Shown here one piece after another: positions 1 through 6,429 of a DNA stretch of 24,098 nucleotides. Made by a program: the position numbers and the translations under genes. Every line of letters starts with the position of its first letter. Within the stretch, counting starts at the first letter, position 1. The notes under the pieces are model-generated. The model saw nothing but the letters and a program-made list of their open reading frames with translations. It was not told the origin of the DNA and did no database searches. Source of the stretch: Lachnoclostridium sp. UBA3320 (GTDB lineage: Bacteria; Bacillota; Clostridia; Lachnospirales; Lachnospiraceae); NCBI GenBank assembly GCA_002361175.1, contig DESG01000123.1, positions 1 to 24,098 on the forward strand, given 5' to 3'.

Positions 1-104
1 AGAAAATTTAACTATTTTATAATTGGGAAAGTAAAACTTAATAAATATAGATGATGCTATTCTTGCAAAATAACAAGAATAATAAATTATTAATAATTAT
101 TCCC

Positions 105-133
105 TTTAAACAAATGCAATTTCATATTATAAT
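105..133 (+). promoter_or_regulatory. candidate promoter of the glycosyltransferase-alarmone synthetase operon
   Basis: TTTAAA at 105-110 and TATAAT at 128-133 are separated by 17 bp. The -10 matches the sigma-A consensus and the -35 is weak (4 of 6). Another TATAAT at 175-180 has no recognisable -35. The region is very AT-rich, so chance matches are likely. Confidence 0.35.
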
Positions 134-157
134 AGAAGATGGTTATAGTCAAATTTA

Positions 158-185
158 AGTGTATTATGCCATAATATAATACACT
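158..185. promoter_or_regulatory. 10-bp perfect inverted repeat ahead of the glycosyltransferase gene (operator or leader hairpin)
   Basis: AGTGTATTAT at 158-167 is repeated inverted as ATAATACACT at 176-185 with an 8-bp spacer, ending just before the GGAGGT ribosome binding site at 193-198. It overlaps a TATAAT at 175-180. It could be a repressor operator or an RNA hairpin in the leader. No long T run follows, so it does not look like a terminator. Confidence 0.45.
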
Positions 186-203
186 GTTTTATGGAGGTAA
201 TTT

Positions 204-1220
204 ATGAAACTATTAAGCGTAACTATTCCATGTTACAATTCTGCAGAATATATGCACAACGCCATTGAATCAGCACTTGTTGGGGGAGAAGATATAGAAA
301 TACTCATTGTTAATGATGGTTCAACAGATACTACATTGCAAATTGCCAATGAATACAGTAAAAATTATCCTGGAATAGTCCGCACTATAAACAAAAAAAA
401 TGGTGGCCATGGCTCTGCTGTCAATGCTGGTATTGCAAATGCTTCTGGATTGTATTTTAAAGTTCTTGACAGTGATGATTGGTTTGACAAAGACAGTCTT
501 TTAGACGTGTTAGCTTTTTTACGCAATGTTGTTACAGATTCCATTTCACTTGATATGCTTATATGTAATTATGTATATGAAAAACCAAGTGTCAATAAAC
601 ACAAAGTTATCTCATATAGAAGTGCTATACCAAAAAACAAATATATTACATGGAATGATATCAAACATTTTCGTATGAGCCAAAATCTTATAATGCATTC
701 TATAATATATAAGACAAAGCTTCTGCGTGAATGTAAATTAAAACTTCCTGAACACACATTTTATGTTGATAACATTTATGCATACAAACCTCTTCCATAT
801 GTGAAAAGTTTGTATTATATGGACATTAATTTATATCGCTACTATATAGGAAGAAGCGACCAGTCTGTCAACGAAACTGTTATGACAGAGCGCATTGACC
901 AACAAATCAAAGTAACAAAGATTATGATTGACTGCATTAATCCGATGCATATCAAAAATAAAAAACTCCGTAATTACATGATTAAATATCTTGCCATGAT
1001 GATGATTGTAAGCTCTGCACTTTTAGTCAATGAAGGCTCTGATAAAAATCTTAAAAAGAGAAAAGATTTATGGCAGTATTTAAAAGATAATAATAAAGCA
1101 GTTTATAAAAATATTACTAGAAGAAAACTAGGTTATCCAATGCAGTTTTCAAGTAGGTCTGGACGTAAGATAATTGTATGGGGATACAACTTCTTCAACA
1201 GAATTTATGGATTCAATTAA
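204..1220 (+). CDS. family 2 glycosyltransferase
   Basis: A 338-residue protein with a GT-A fold N-terminus: VTIPCYN near residue 6, the nucleotide-sugar motif NDGSTD at 37-42, and the metal-binding DxD-type motif DSDDW at 89-93. It should transfer a sugar from a nucleotide-sugar donor, probably in the cytoplasm, to a cell-surface polysaccharide, teichoic acid or lipid acceptor. Donor and acceptor cannot be read from the sequence. The C-terminal half is less conserved, rich in Lys and Tyr, and has no clear multi-pass membrane region. The ATG is preceded by GGAGGT with 5-nt spacing. The gene lies 30 bp upstream of an alarmone synthetase gene on the same strand, so they are probably cotranscribed. 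It is transcribed toward the origin, opposite to the neighbouring block. Confidence 0.85.
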   Translation: MKLLSVTIPCYNSAEYMHNAIESALVGGEDIEILIVNDGSTDTTLQIANEYSKNYPGIVRTINKKNGGHGSAVNAGIANASGLYFKVLDSDDWFDKDSLLDVLAFLRNVVTDSISLDMLICNYVYEKPSVNKHKVISYRSAIPKNKYITWNDIKHFRMSQNLIMHSIIYKTKLLRECKLKLPEHTFYVDNIYAYKPLPYVKSLYYMDINLYRYYIGRSDQSVNETVMTERIDQQIKVTKIMIDCINPMHIKNKKLRNYMIKYLAMMMIVSSALLVNEGSDKNLKKRKDLWQYLKDNNKAVYKNITRRKLGYPMQFSSRSGRKIIVWGYNFFNRIYGFN

Positions 1221-1250
1221 AACCATATTAATAAGTTAGGGAGGGGTAAA

Positions 1251-1970
1251 ATGCAACAGTTGATATACTATGATGAGGAAGAGGAATGGAGTAAAGCCTT
1301 ATTATTATACAATGCTGCACTCAAAGAAGTTTCAACAAAACTTGAAATATTAAATAATGAATTTAAACTTGCACACCAATATAATCCAATAGAACACATA
1401 ACTTCACGCCTTAAATCTGCTAATAGCATTGCTAGAAAAATGCGTATAAAACAAAAAGAACTTACTGTAGAAAATATAGTACGTTATATCAATGATGTAG
1501 CAGGTATTAGAATTATCTGTTCATTTACATCAGATATATATCGTATAGCTGCTGCTATAACAAAACAAAACGATGTAACAGTCCTAAAGGTAAAAGATTA
1601 TATTGCTAATCCGAAACCTAATGGATATACAAGTTATCATATGATAATTTCTGTTCCTATTTTTCTATCAAATGATGTTATTAATACAAAAGTAGAAATA
1701 CAGATACGAACAATTGCAATGGATTTTTGGGCAAGCCTTGAGCATAAGATATATTATAAGTTTGAAGGAAAAGCACCTGAAGGAATACGAGAAGAACTTC
1801 GTCAATGTGCAGACATTATTTCATATCTTGACCAAAAAATGTTGTCAATAAATGAAAGTGTAAAAAAATATGATAAAGATTTTAACGGAGGTGCAGTTGT
1901 AAATAACAATATTGATTACATTCCAAACTCATTAAAGCCTCTTTATGGTTCTGTTCATTCTGAACCATAA
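1251..1970 (+). CDS. small alarmone synthetase, RelA/SpoT-type (p)ppGpp synthetase domain
   Basis: A 239-residue protein made almost only of the RelA/SpoT synthetase domain. This family moves pyrophosphate from ATP to the 3' hydroxyl of GDP or GTP to make the alarmones ppGpp and pppGpp. Visible motifs are the ATP-binding basic segment SRLKSANSIARKM at 52-64, DVAGIRI at 82-88 with the metal-binding Asp, the guanine-binding G-loop KPNGYTSYH at 122-130 with its Tyr, and EIQIRT at 149-154 with the catalytic Glu. There is no HD hydrolase domain and no TGS or ACT region, so this is a single-domain synthetase like Bacillus YjbM/YwaC rather than bifunctional Rel. The start ATG follows a GGGAGGGG ribosome binding site. 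It is probably in an operon with the glycosyltransferase and ends at a strong hairpin terminator. Confidence 0.88.
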   Translation: MQQLIYYDEEEEWSKALLLYNAALKEVSTKLEILNNEFKLAHQYNPIEHITSRLKSANSIARKMRIKQKELTVENIVRYINDVAGIRIICSFTSDIYRIAAAITKQNDVTVLKVKDYIANPKPNGYTSYHMIISVPIFLSNDVINTKVEIQIRTIAMDFWASLEHKIYYKFEGKAPEGIREELRQCADIISYLDQKMLSINESVKKYDKDFNGGAVVNNNIDYIPNSLKPLYGSVHSEP

Positions 1971-1980
1971 TAACAAAGCT

Positions 1981-2021
1981 ATAATCAAAAGGACGCCATT
2001 TATCTGCGTCCTTTTGATTAT
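1981..2021. terminator. bidirectional rho-independent terminator between convergent genes
   Basis: A perfect 16-bp inverted repeat (1981-1996 with 2006-2021) encloses a 9-nt loop. The GGACGC/GCGTCC core is flanked by A-rich and T-rich arms, so the hairpin has U-rich 3' sides on both strands. It serves the alarmone synthetase gene from the left and the DUF4446 gene from the right. The DUF4446 stop codon at 2018-2020 lies inside the stem. Confidence 0.85.
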
Positions 2022-2557
2022 TCTGCCTGTTCTATTGAATTTTTTTGCTTATTTAATCCTGCATTATGTTTTGCTTCATTAAGTGCTTGCTGTTCTTCTT
2101 TTGATAATGTAATAAATGTTTCACCATTTACCACTTCTTTAATATAAGTAAAACAGCCTTCTCTTGAACTGTACATAGAATTTAGAATAAAACCATCATT
2201 TTCTGAAGTAAGCAATACTAATACGAAGCTCAGCTGTCCGCCAACTTCCTCAAATGCATCATATTTTACAAGACCTATTTTTTTATATGTTTTTTCCAAA
2301 ATTCTTATTATATCATTAATCTGTCCTTTTATTTCTTGTACGTTGTCCTCTAATGAATTAATAGAGGCAAATTTGTCTTGTATTGTTTTTTCTAAACTCT
2401 TTCCATCTTCTCCTTCCATAAACTTTTCATAAGCAACACGCATATTGCGAATTTTAACCATACTGATTATCAACAATATAAAAAGCAATACAAGTACTAC
2501 AGTTATTCCTATAACTACATAACCAATATCTATTCCCGTTGAATCAAAAAACTTCAT
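2018..2557 (-). CDS. DUF4446 family membrane-anchored protein
   Basis: A 179-residue protein of unknown function. It has an N-terminal transmembrane segment at about residues 13-34, a charged and probably coiled-coil stretch at 40-95 (EKTIQDKFASINSLEDNV), and a compact C-terminal domain. The segment KYDAFEEVGGQLSFVLVLL at 98-116 is the hallmark of DUF4446. Genes of this family often follow parB in Clostridia, as here (59 bp downstream). A role linked to chromosome segregation or the cell envelope at the origin is only a guess from position. The AGGA ribosome binding site lies about 10 nt from the ATG. Confidence 0.8.
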   Translation of the reverse strand: MKFFDSTGIDIGYVVIGITVVLVLLFILLIISMVKIRNMRVAYEKFMEGEDGKSLEKTIQDKFASINSLEDNVQEIKGQINDIIRILEKTYKKIGLVKYDAFEEVGGQLSFVLVLLTSENDGFILNSMYSSREGCFTYIKEVVNGETFITLSKEEQQALNEAKHNAGLNKQKNSIEQAE

Positions 2558-2615
2558 ATCTATATTATCCTGCCTTTCCGTTTTCCTATACTATATTATG
2601 CACTTTTTACTATAA

Positions 2616-3539
2616 TTAATTAAAATTAGACATAATATCAATTATTCTTTCAAATTCTTCGGGAGAATAATATTCAATTTCAATTTTTCCTTTACCACCA
2701 GACTTACGGTTGATATTTACTTTTGTTCCCATAACTAGTTTAAGTTTTTCTTCATATTGTTTATAAATCAATTCTTCCTGTGAATTTGCTTTATTTTCCT
2801 CAGCTTTTTTTGTGGCTTTTTCATTATTAAGCATCTTGACAAGATGCTCCGTTTCACGCACACTAAGTTTCTCATCAAATACTTTGATAGCAATATTATA
2901 CTGTTCATTTCCATCTTCTATGGCAAGCAGCACTCTGGCATGTCCACTTTTAATTTTATCTTCTATTATCATGTTTTTTACTCGTTCGTCAAGTTTAAGC
3001 AGACGTAGTGAATTTGTAATTGCAACCCTGCTTTTGCACACTTTTTCTGCTAATTCATCCTGTTTAAGATTATAATCCATAATCAATTTATTAAAAGCTT
3101 CTGCTTCTTCAATTGGATTTAAATCTTCACGCTGGAGATTTTCAATTAATGCCACTTCCATTGCTTGCTGGCTTGTATAGTCTTTCACAATAACAGGAAC
3201 ATTTTTTAATCCTGCTATCTTTGCAGCTCTCCATCTTCTCTCACCAGCAATTATGCTATAAAAATCTTCTTCATTTTTTTGCACAATCAATGGTTCAATA
3301 AGTCCATGCTGTTTTATAGAGTCAGCTAATTCCTGCATAGAATCTTCATTAAAAAATTTTCTCGGCTGAAATTTATTAGGCTCTATTTTATTTATGTCTA
3401 CTGTGTCAACTTCCTTAATAACTTCTTTTATTACCTCTTTTACAACTTCTATTTCATTTTCACTGTTGCTTTTTTCTGCATCTCTTCCTGTTTCTGGAAT
3501 TAGTGCATCTAATCCTTTTCCAAGTCCTCTTTTTGACAT
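2616..3539 (-). CDS. parB: chromosome partitioning protein ParB/Spo0J
   Basis: A 307-residue ParB. The N-terminus MSKRGLGKGLDALIP is the usual ParA-interacting motif. The CTP-binding ParB/Srx fold contains the box AGERRWRAA at 98-106 and ENLQREDLNPIEEA at 133-146. A helix-turn-helix (QDELAEKVCKSRVAITNSL, 160-178) that reads parS precedes GHARVLL at 199-205, and the C-terminus forms the dimer domain. ParB loads at parS, slides as a CTP-dependent clamp, spreads, and recruits SMC to the origin. Three perfect parS sites lie just upstream in this window. Its ATG overlaps the parA stop codon by one base (TAATG), so the two are translationally coupled. A [VI]KEV repeat at 33-44 sits in the linker. 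Confidence 0.96.
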   Translation of the reverse strand: MSKRGLGKGLDALIPETGRDAEKSNSENEIEVVKEVIKEVIKEVDTVDINKIEPNKFQPRKFFNEDSMQELADSIKQHGLIEPLIVQKNEEDFYSIIAGERRWRAAKIAGLKNVPVIVKDYTSQQAMEVALIENLQREDLNPIEEAEAFNKLIMDYNLKQDELAEKVCKSRVAITNSLRLLKLDERVKNMIIEDKIKSGHARVLLAIEDGNEQYNIAIKVFDEKLSVRETEHLVKMLNNEKATKKAEENKANSQEELIYKQYEEKLKLVMGTKVNINRKSGGKGKIEIEYYSPEEFERIIDIMSNFN

Positions 3540-4309
3540 TATAAATCATTGCCCCTTTCAATGACTTCCTCAGCAAGTGACCTATACCCCTCTGCTCCAG
3601 TTGATTTTGGTTCATAGACATTTATTGGAAGTCCATGGCTTGGTGCTTCTGCAAGCCTTACATTTCTTGGTATAATACTTTTATAAATATTTTGATGAAA
3701 ATTGTCTTTAACATTTTCCACTACCTGTAAAGACAGGCAAGTTCTAGCATCATACATAGTAAATACAATACCTTCAATTTCTAGTGATGGATTAAGTCTT
3801 TTCTGGACAAGTTCAATAGTATACATAAGTTCACTTAACCCTTCAAGCGCATAATATTCACATTGGATAGGAACTAATACAGTATCAGCAGTTGTCATAG
3901 CATTAACAGTCAATATATTTAATGATGGCGGGCAATCTATTATAATGTAGTCATACTTTGCTTTCACTTTATCAACCTCATTTTTTAAAATATATTCCTT
4001 GTTATCTCTTCCTACTAATTCTACTTCTACTCCAACTAGTCCTCTTTCTGATGGAACTACTGCCAATTTTTCTACTACTGATGGGGTAATTGCCTCTTCG
4101 ATGCCTATTTCACCTAAAAGAATTTCATAACTTGTATGTATTGCATTTTCCTTGTCAATACCCAGTCCACTTGTAGCATTTCCTTGTGGGTCCATATCAA
4201 TTACTAGTACATTTTTTCCTTTCTCAGCTAAACATGCTGATAAATTAATAGCTGTTGTTGTTTTTCCAACTCCGCCCTTTTGATTAGATATTGCAATAAC
4301 TCTACCCAT
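3539..4309 (-). CDS. parA: chromosome partitioning ATPase ParA/Soj
   Basis: A 256-residue ParA-type ATPase. It has the deviant Walker A KGGVGKTT at residues 11-18, preceded by ISNQ, the switch motif DMDPQGNATSGL, and DYIIIDCPPSLN for Walker B. ParA binds DNA as an ATP dimer, and ParB stimulates its ATPase. In Bacillus, Soj also regulates DnaA. A longer reading could begin at 4345, but its first six codons (MFHVKH) are simply a parS site. The ATG at 4309 has a GAAAGGAT ribosome binding site about 8 nt upstream, so I place the start there. The gene has an extended -10 promoter at 4375-4383 bracketed by parS sites, which suggests ParB-dependent control. parB follows with a one-base overlap. Confidence 0.95.
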   Translation of the reverse strand: MGRVIAISNQKGGVGKTTTAINLSACLAEKGKNVLVIDMDPQGNATSGLGIDKENAIHTSYEILLGEIGIEEAITPSVVEKLAVVPSERGLVGVEVELVGRDNKEYILKNEVDKVKAKYDYIIIDCPPSLNILTVNAMTTADTVLVPIQCEYYALEGLSELMYTIELVQKRLNPSLEIEGIVFTMYDARTCLSLQVVENVKDNFHQNIYKSIIPRNVRLAEAPSHGLPINVYEPKSTGAEGYRSLAEEVIERGNDL

Positions 4310-4328
4310 ATCTTTTATCCTTTCAATA

Positions 4329-4344
4329 TGTTTCACGTGAAACA
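4329..4344. promoter_or_regulatory. parS site 1, in the parA leader
   Basis: A perfect 16-bp palindrome TGTTTCACGTGAAACA, the canonical Firmicutes parS bound by ParB. It lies 19 bp upstream of the parA ATG, downstream of the parA promoter and therefore in the 5' untranslated region. Confidence 0.95.
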
Positions 4345-4374
4345 TTCACTCTAAACATCAACATTTCCTTTTTT

Positions 4375-4403
4375 ATTATAGCACTATATATGCAAAACTT
4401 CCA
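4375..4403 (-). promoter_or_regulatory. parA promoter with extended -10
   Basis: On the minus strand TATAAT (plus 4375-4380) is preceded by TGC, giving an extended -10. A weak -35 TGGAAG lies at 4398-4403, 17 bp upstream. parS sites lie on both sides, at 4329-4344 and 4441-4456. Confidence 0.55.
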
Positions 4404-4428
4404 TAATTATTTTAAGAACCTTCAATTC

Positions 4429-4458
4429 AAAAACCAACAATGTTTCACGTGAAACATT
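4429..4458. repeat. 30-bp direct repeat, left copy flanking fic
   Basis: Identical over 30 bp to 5649-5678: five A, CCAACAA, the 16-bp parS, then TT. The two copies are the outer boundaries of the fic segment. The left copy lacks the right arm of the longer palindrome seen at the right copy, diverging right after the TT. Confidence 0.9.
4441..4456. promoter_or_regulatory. parS site 2, upstream of the parA promoter
   Basis: A second perfect TGTTTCACGTGAAACA. It lies about 40 bp upstream of the predicted parA -35 and within the left copy of the 30-bp direct repeat. Confidence 0.95.
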
Positions 4459-4525
4459 AAACATTAGAAATATTAAAATTGAAAATTTCTATATTTTTAT
4501 ATATAATAAATAAGGTGATAAGATT

Positions 4526-5554
4526 TTACTTGCATTTCCGATATTTTTGATTTCTACTATTTGGCTTATCAGGAATCGTGCGTTCAATCAAATTCTGCTC
4601 CAAAGCTGGTTTCAAATAGTTTTTGCGAAAAGTTGGTTTGTGCGAAAGGTTGAGCCGTTCCATCAGTTGTGCAGCAGAGAGTATATCATTTCCAAGAACA
4701 GAAAGCAGACGTTCAACTGGTAATTTATCTTGGTCGCTATCTTGGTCGGTTACTTGGTCGCTATCTTGGTCGGTGCTGCGGCCAACAACTGTCACTTCTT
4801 TCAAGCTATCCATAATAATTTCAAGCATTAATTCAACAAATCCTGCGCTATCTGCTTGCTTATCTGCCATACCAAGAGCATCATAGTATTCTTTCTGTCG
4901 CAATTGAATTAAGTCCTCAATAGGTAGCCAGAAAAAAAGCTCTTTCCATTTACCCAGCAAGAGGCTGTGCCACATACGTCCTATTCGACCATTGCCATCT
5001 GCGAAAGGATGAATAAATTCAAACTCGTAATGAAAAATGGCACTCTTAATTAGTGGGTGTAACTCTGATTGCTGATACCAAGCGAAAAGATTATTGATAT
5101 GCTCTGGCACAAACTCTGCTGGAGGAGCTATATTGACTAGCATTTCACCATCAAATACACCTACCCCACCAGAACGAAACTTTCCATTCTCTGGCACAAG
5201 CCCATTCATCATCAACTTATGTGCTTTCAGAAGGTCGTCCACAGAAGACGGATTTAAATGTAACATAAGTTCGTATGCCTCATATGCATTCTGCACTTCT
5301 TTGATTTCATTAGGATTACCAAGAACACGTTTACCATTGAGAATTGCCGTCACTTGTTCTAGTGAAAGAGAATTATGTTCAATCGCAAGAGAAGAATGAA
5401 TCGTTCGTATGCGATTCTTGCGCCGCAAATGTGGGCTAATTGTACCTTCTTGTAATACAGTAATGCGACCAACCTGTTCACTAATCTCTGCAATTAGAAA
5501 CGTTATTTTGTCCGTCATATGAAATGGTGGTTTGTAATCGTTCATCACTCGCAA
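4526..5554 (-). CDS. Fic domain protein (predicted AMP-transferase or related) with C-terminal winged helix
   Basis: A 342-residue Fic protein. The catalytic motif HPFADGNGRIGR is complete at 182-193. Fic enzymes usually transfer AMP from ATP to a target hydroxyl; the target here is unknown. An N-terminal helix carries SLAIEHN at 55-61, matching the inhibitory motif [S/T]xxxE[G/N] in S55 and E59 but with His at position 60. This class therefore probably restrains itself rather than relying on a separate antitoxin, and no antitoxin gene is adjacent. Residues 261-276 are a four-unit [DV][ST]DQ repeat, followed by a predicted winged-helix domain at about 280-340. The start is TTG at 5554, with GGGGG about 7 nt upstream; GTG 5548 and ATG 5545 are alternatives. 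It interrupts rsmG-parA, lies between 30-bp repeats, has its own promoter and looks less AT-rich than its neighbours, suggesting acquisition. Confidence 0.9.
   Translation of the reverse strand: MRVMNDYKPPFHMTDKITFLIAEISEQVGRITVLQEGTISPHLRRKNRIRTIHSSLAIEHNSLSLEQVTAILNGKRVLGNPNEIKEVQNAYEAYELMLHLNPSSVDDLLKAHKLMMNGLVPENGKFRSGGVGVFDGEMLVNIAPPAEFVPEHINNLFAWYQQSELHPLIKSAIFHYEFEFIHPFADGNGRIGRMWHSLLLGKWKELFFWLPIEDLIQLRQKEYYDALGMADKQADSAGFVELMLEIIMDSLKEVTVVGRSTDQDSDQVTDQDSDQDKLPVERLLSVLGNDILSAAQLMERLNLSHKPTFRKNYLKPALEQNLIERTIPDKPNSRNQKYRKCK
4726..4773. repeat. four tandem 12-bp units inside fic
   Basis: Four consecutive 12-bp units of the form TATCTTGGTCGC or TATCTTGGTCGG (the third starts TTAC) encode the [DV][ST]DQ repeat on the minus strand. 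Units are in frame, so copy-number change would alter linker length without a frameshift. Confidence 0.9.
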
Positions 5555-5585
5555 ATTAATACCCCCTTTTATTTTTTACATCTTT

Positions 5586-5614
5586 ATTATACGCAATAAA
5601 ACTTATAATAACAA
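5586..5614 (-). promoter_or_regulatory. fic promoter
   Basis: On the minus strand -35 TTGTTA (plus 5609-5614) and -10 TATAAT (plus 5586-5591) are 17 bp apart. The -10 lies about 32 bp upstream of the TTG start. This places the promoter inside the repeat-bounded segment, so fic carries its own transcription signal. Confidence 0.6.
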
Positions 5615-5648
5615 TAGGTTAGAGTGAGAATACTCGGCACACATCTTA

Positions 5649-5678
5649 AAAAACCAACAATGTTTCACGTGAAACATT
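5649..5678. repeat. 30-bp direct repeat, right copy flanking fic
   Basis: Same 30 bp as 4429-4458. Here the sequence continues into the full 38-bp palindrome, so this is probably the ancestral rsmG-proximal copy. Confidence 0.9.
5661..5676. promoter_or_regulatory. parS site 3, downstream of rsmG
   Basis: A third perfect TGTTTCACGTGAAACA, at the centre of the 38-bp palindrome that follows rsmG. Confidence 0.95.
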
Positions 5679-5688
5679 GTTGGTTTTC

Positions 5689-6396
5689 TCACAAAGGATT
5701 TTTTTTTGGTTTTCCTGCTTGCCGTGGATAAATACTAGAAAGATATCCTGTTTTATTAAAAATAACAAACTTTCTTGCAATATCTGTATTTGGTATATAA
5801 AATGAATATTCTGTGCTGTATGCACATGACAGCTTTTTTTGAGCATTAGCTGACTGCGCAATCTCATTATCTGCCTTTCCAGATTTATATGAAATAAACT
5901 TTCCCCCTTTTTTAACAAATGGAATACAATATTCTAATAATACAGACATATTTGCAACAGCTCTTGAAACACAATAATTGTATTGTTCTCGATAAGCTTC
6001 ATTGTGTCCTAAATCTTCTGCACGACTGTGAACAGTTTCAACATTATCTAAATTACACTCTTTTACTACTTTATTTAAAAATTGGATTCTTTTGTTTAAA
6101 GAATCCATCAATGTAAAATTTGTACTAGAATATATAATGGCTAGAGGAATTCCTGGAAAACCTGCGCCAGTTCCAATATCTATAACTTTACTATTACTTA
6201 TATCAACATAGTTTTTTAATACTATACTATCTATAAAATGTTTATATACCACATCTTCTTTTGCTATAATACTTGTCAAGTTCATCACTTTATTAGTATC
6301 AATAAGCATCTTGTAATATATTTGAAATTGTTCAAGCTGTATATCGTTTAGTTTTATTCCAATTTCCTGTGCGGCACTATATAATAGCTCTTTCAA
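5689..6396 (-). CDS. rsmG: 16S rRNA (guanine-N7) methyltransferase RsmG (GidB)
   Basis: A 235-residue SAM-dependent methyltransferase. RsmG makes m7G at position 527 (E. coli numbering) in the 530 loop of 16S rRNA; its loss gives low-level streptomycin resistance in many bacteria. The SAM-binding glycine motif DIGTGAGFPGIPLA is at 73-86. Conserved NLTSI at 39-43, HFIDS at 53-57 and the acidic motif in LMDSLNKRIQFL at 97-108 are present. Length is typical. The start is TTG at 6396, preceded by GAGGAAG at about 7-nt spacing. It lies 33 bp downstream of mnmG and is probably in the same operon, ending at the parS palindrome. Confidence 0.95.
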   Translation of the reverse strand: MKELLYSAAQEIGIKLNDIQLEQFQIYYKMLIDTNKVMNLTSIIAKEDVVYKHFIDSIVLKNYVDISNSKVIDIGTGAGFPGIPLAIIYSSTNFTLMDSLNKRIQFLNKVVKECNLDNVETVHSRAEDLGHNEAYREQYNYCVSRAVANMSVLLEYCIPFVKKGGKFISYKSGKADNEIAQSANAQKKLSCAYSTEYSFYIPNTDIARKFVIFNKTGYLSSIYPRQAGKPKKNPL

Positions 6397-6429
6397 TATA
6401 CTTCCTCATTTCTATATTTCTATAATATT

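Larger units (their letters stand above)
5648..5687 (-). terminator. rsmG terminator built around a parS palindrome
   Basis: A perfect 38-bp palindrome (5650-5687, centre between 5668 and 5669) starts one base after the rsmG stop codon. On the minus strand its second arm runs into six T (plus 5648-5653), giving an AT-rich intrinsic terminator. The central 16 bp are a perfect parS. Confidence 0.65.

Noticed and set aside
4310..4345. N-terminal extension of ParA by 12 residues (MFHVKHIERIKD)
   Set aside because: The first codons are a parS site, and a good ribosome binding site serves the internal ATG at 4309.
4526..5554. Fic as half of a toxin-antitoxin pair
   Set aside because: No small antitoxin gene is adjacent, and the protein carries its own N-terminal inhibitory-type motif.
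4429..5678. Insertion sequence or classical transposon carrying fic
   Set aside because: No transposase, integrase or terminal inverted repeats are visible; only the parS-containing direct repeats bound it.
5646..5918. 90-residue reading frame overlapping the 3' end of rsmG on the same strand
   Set aside because: It runs through the parS palindrome in another frame of rsmG, and its composition does not resemble a protein family.
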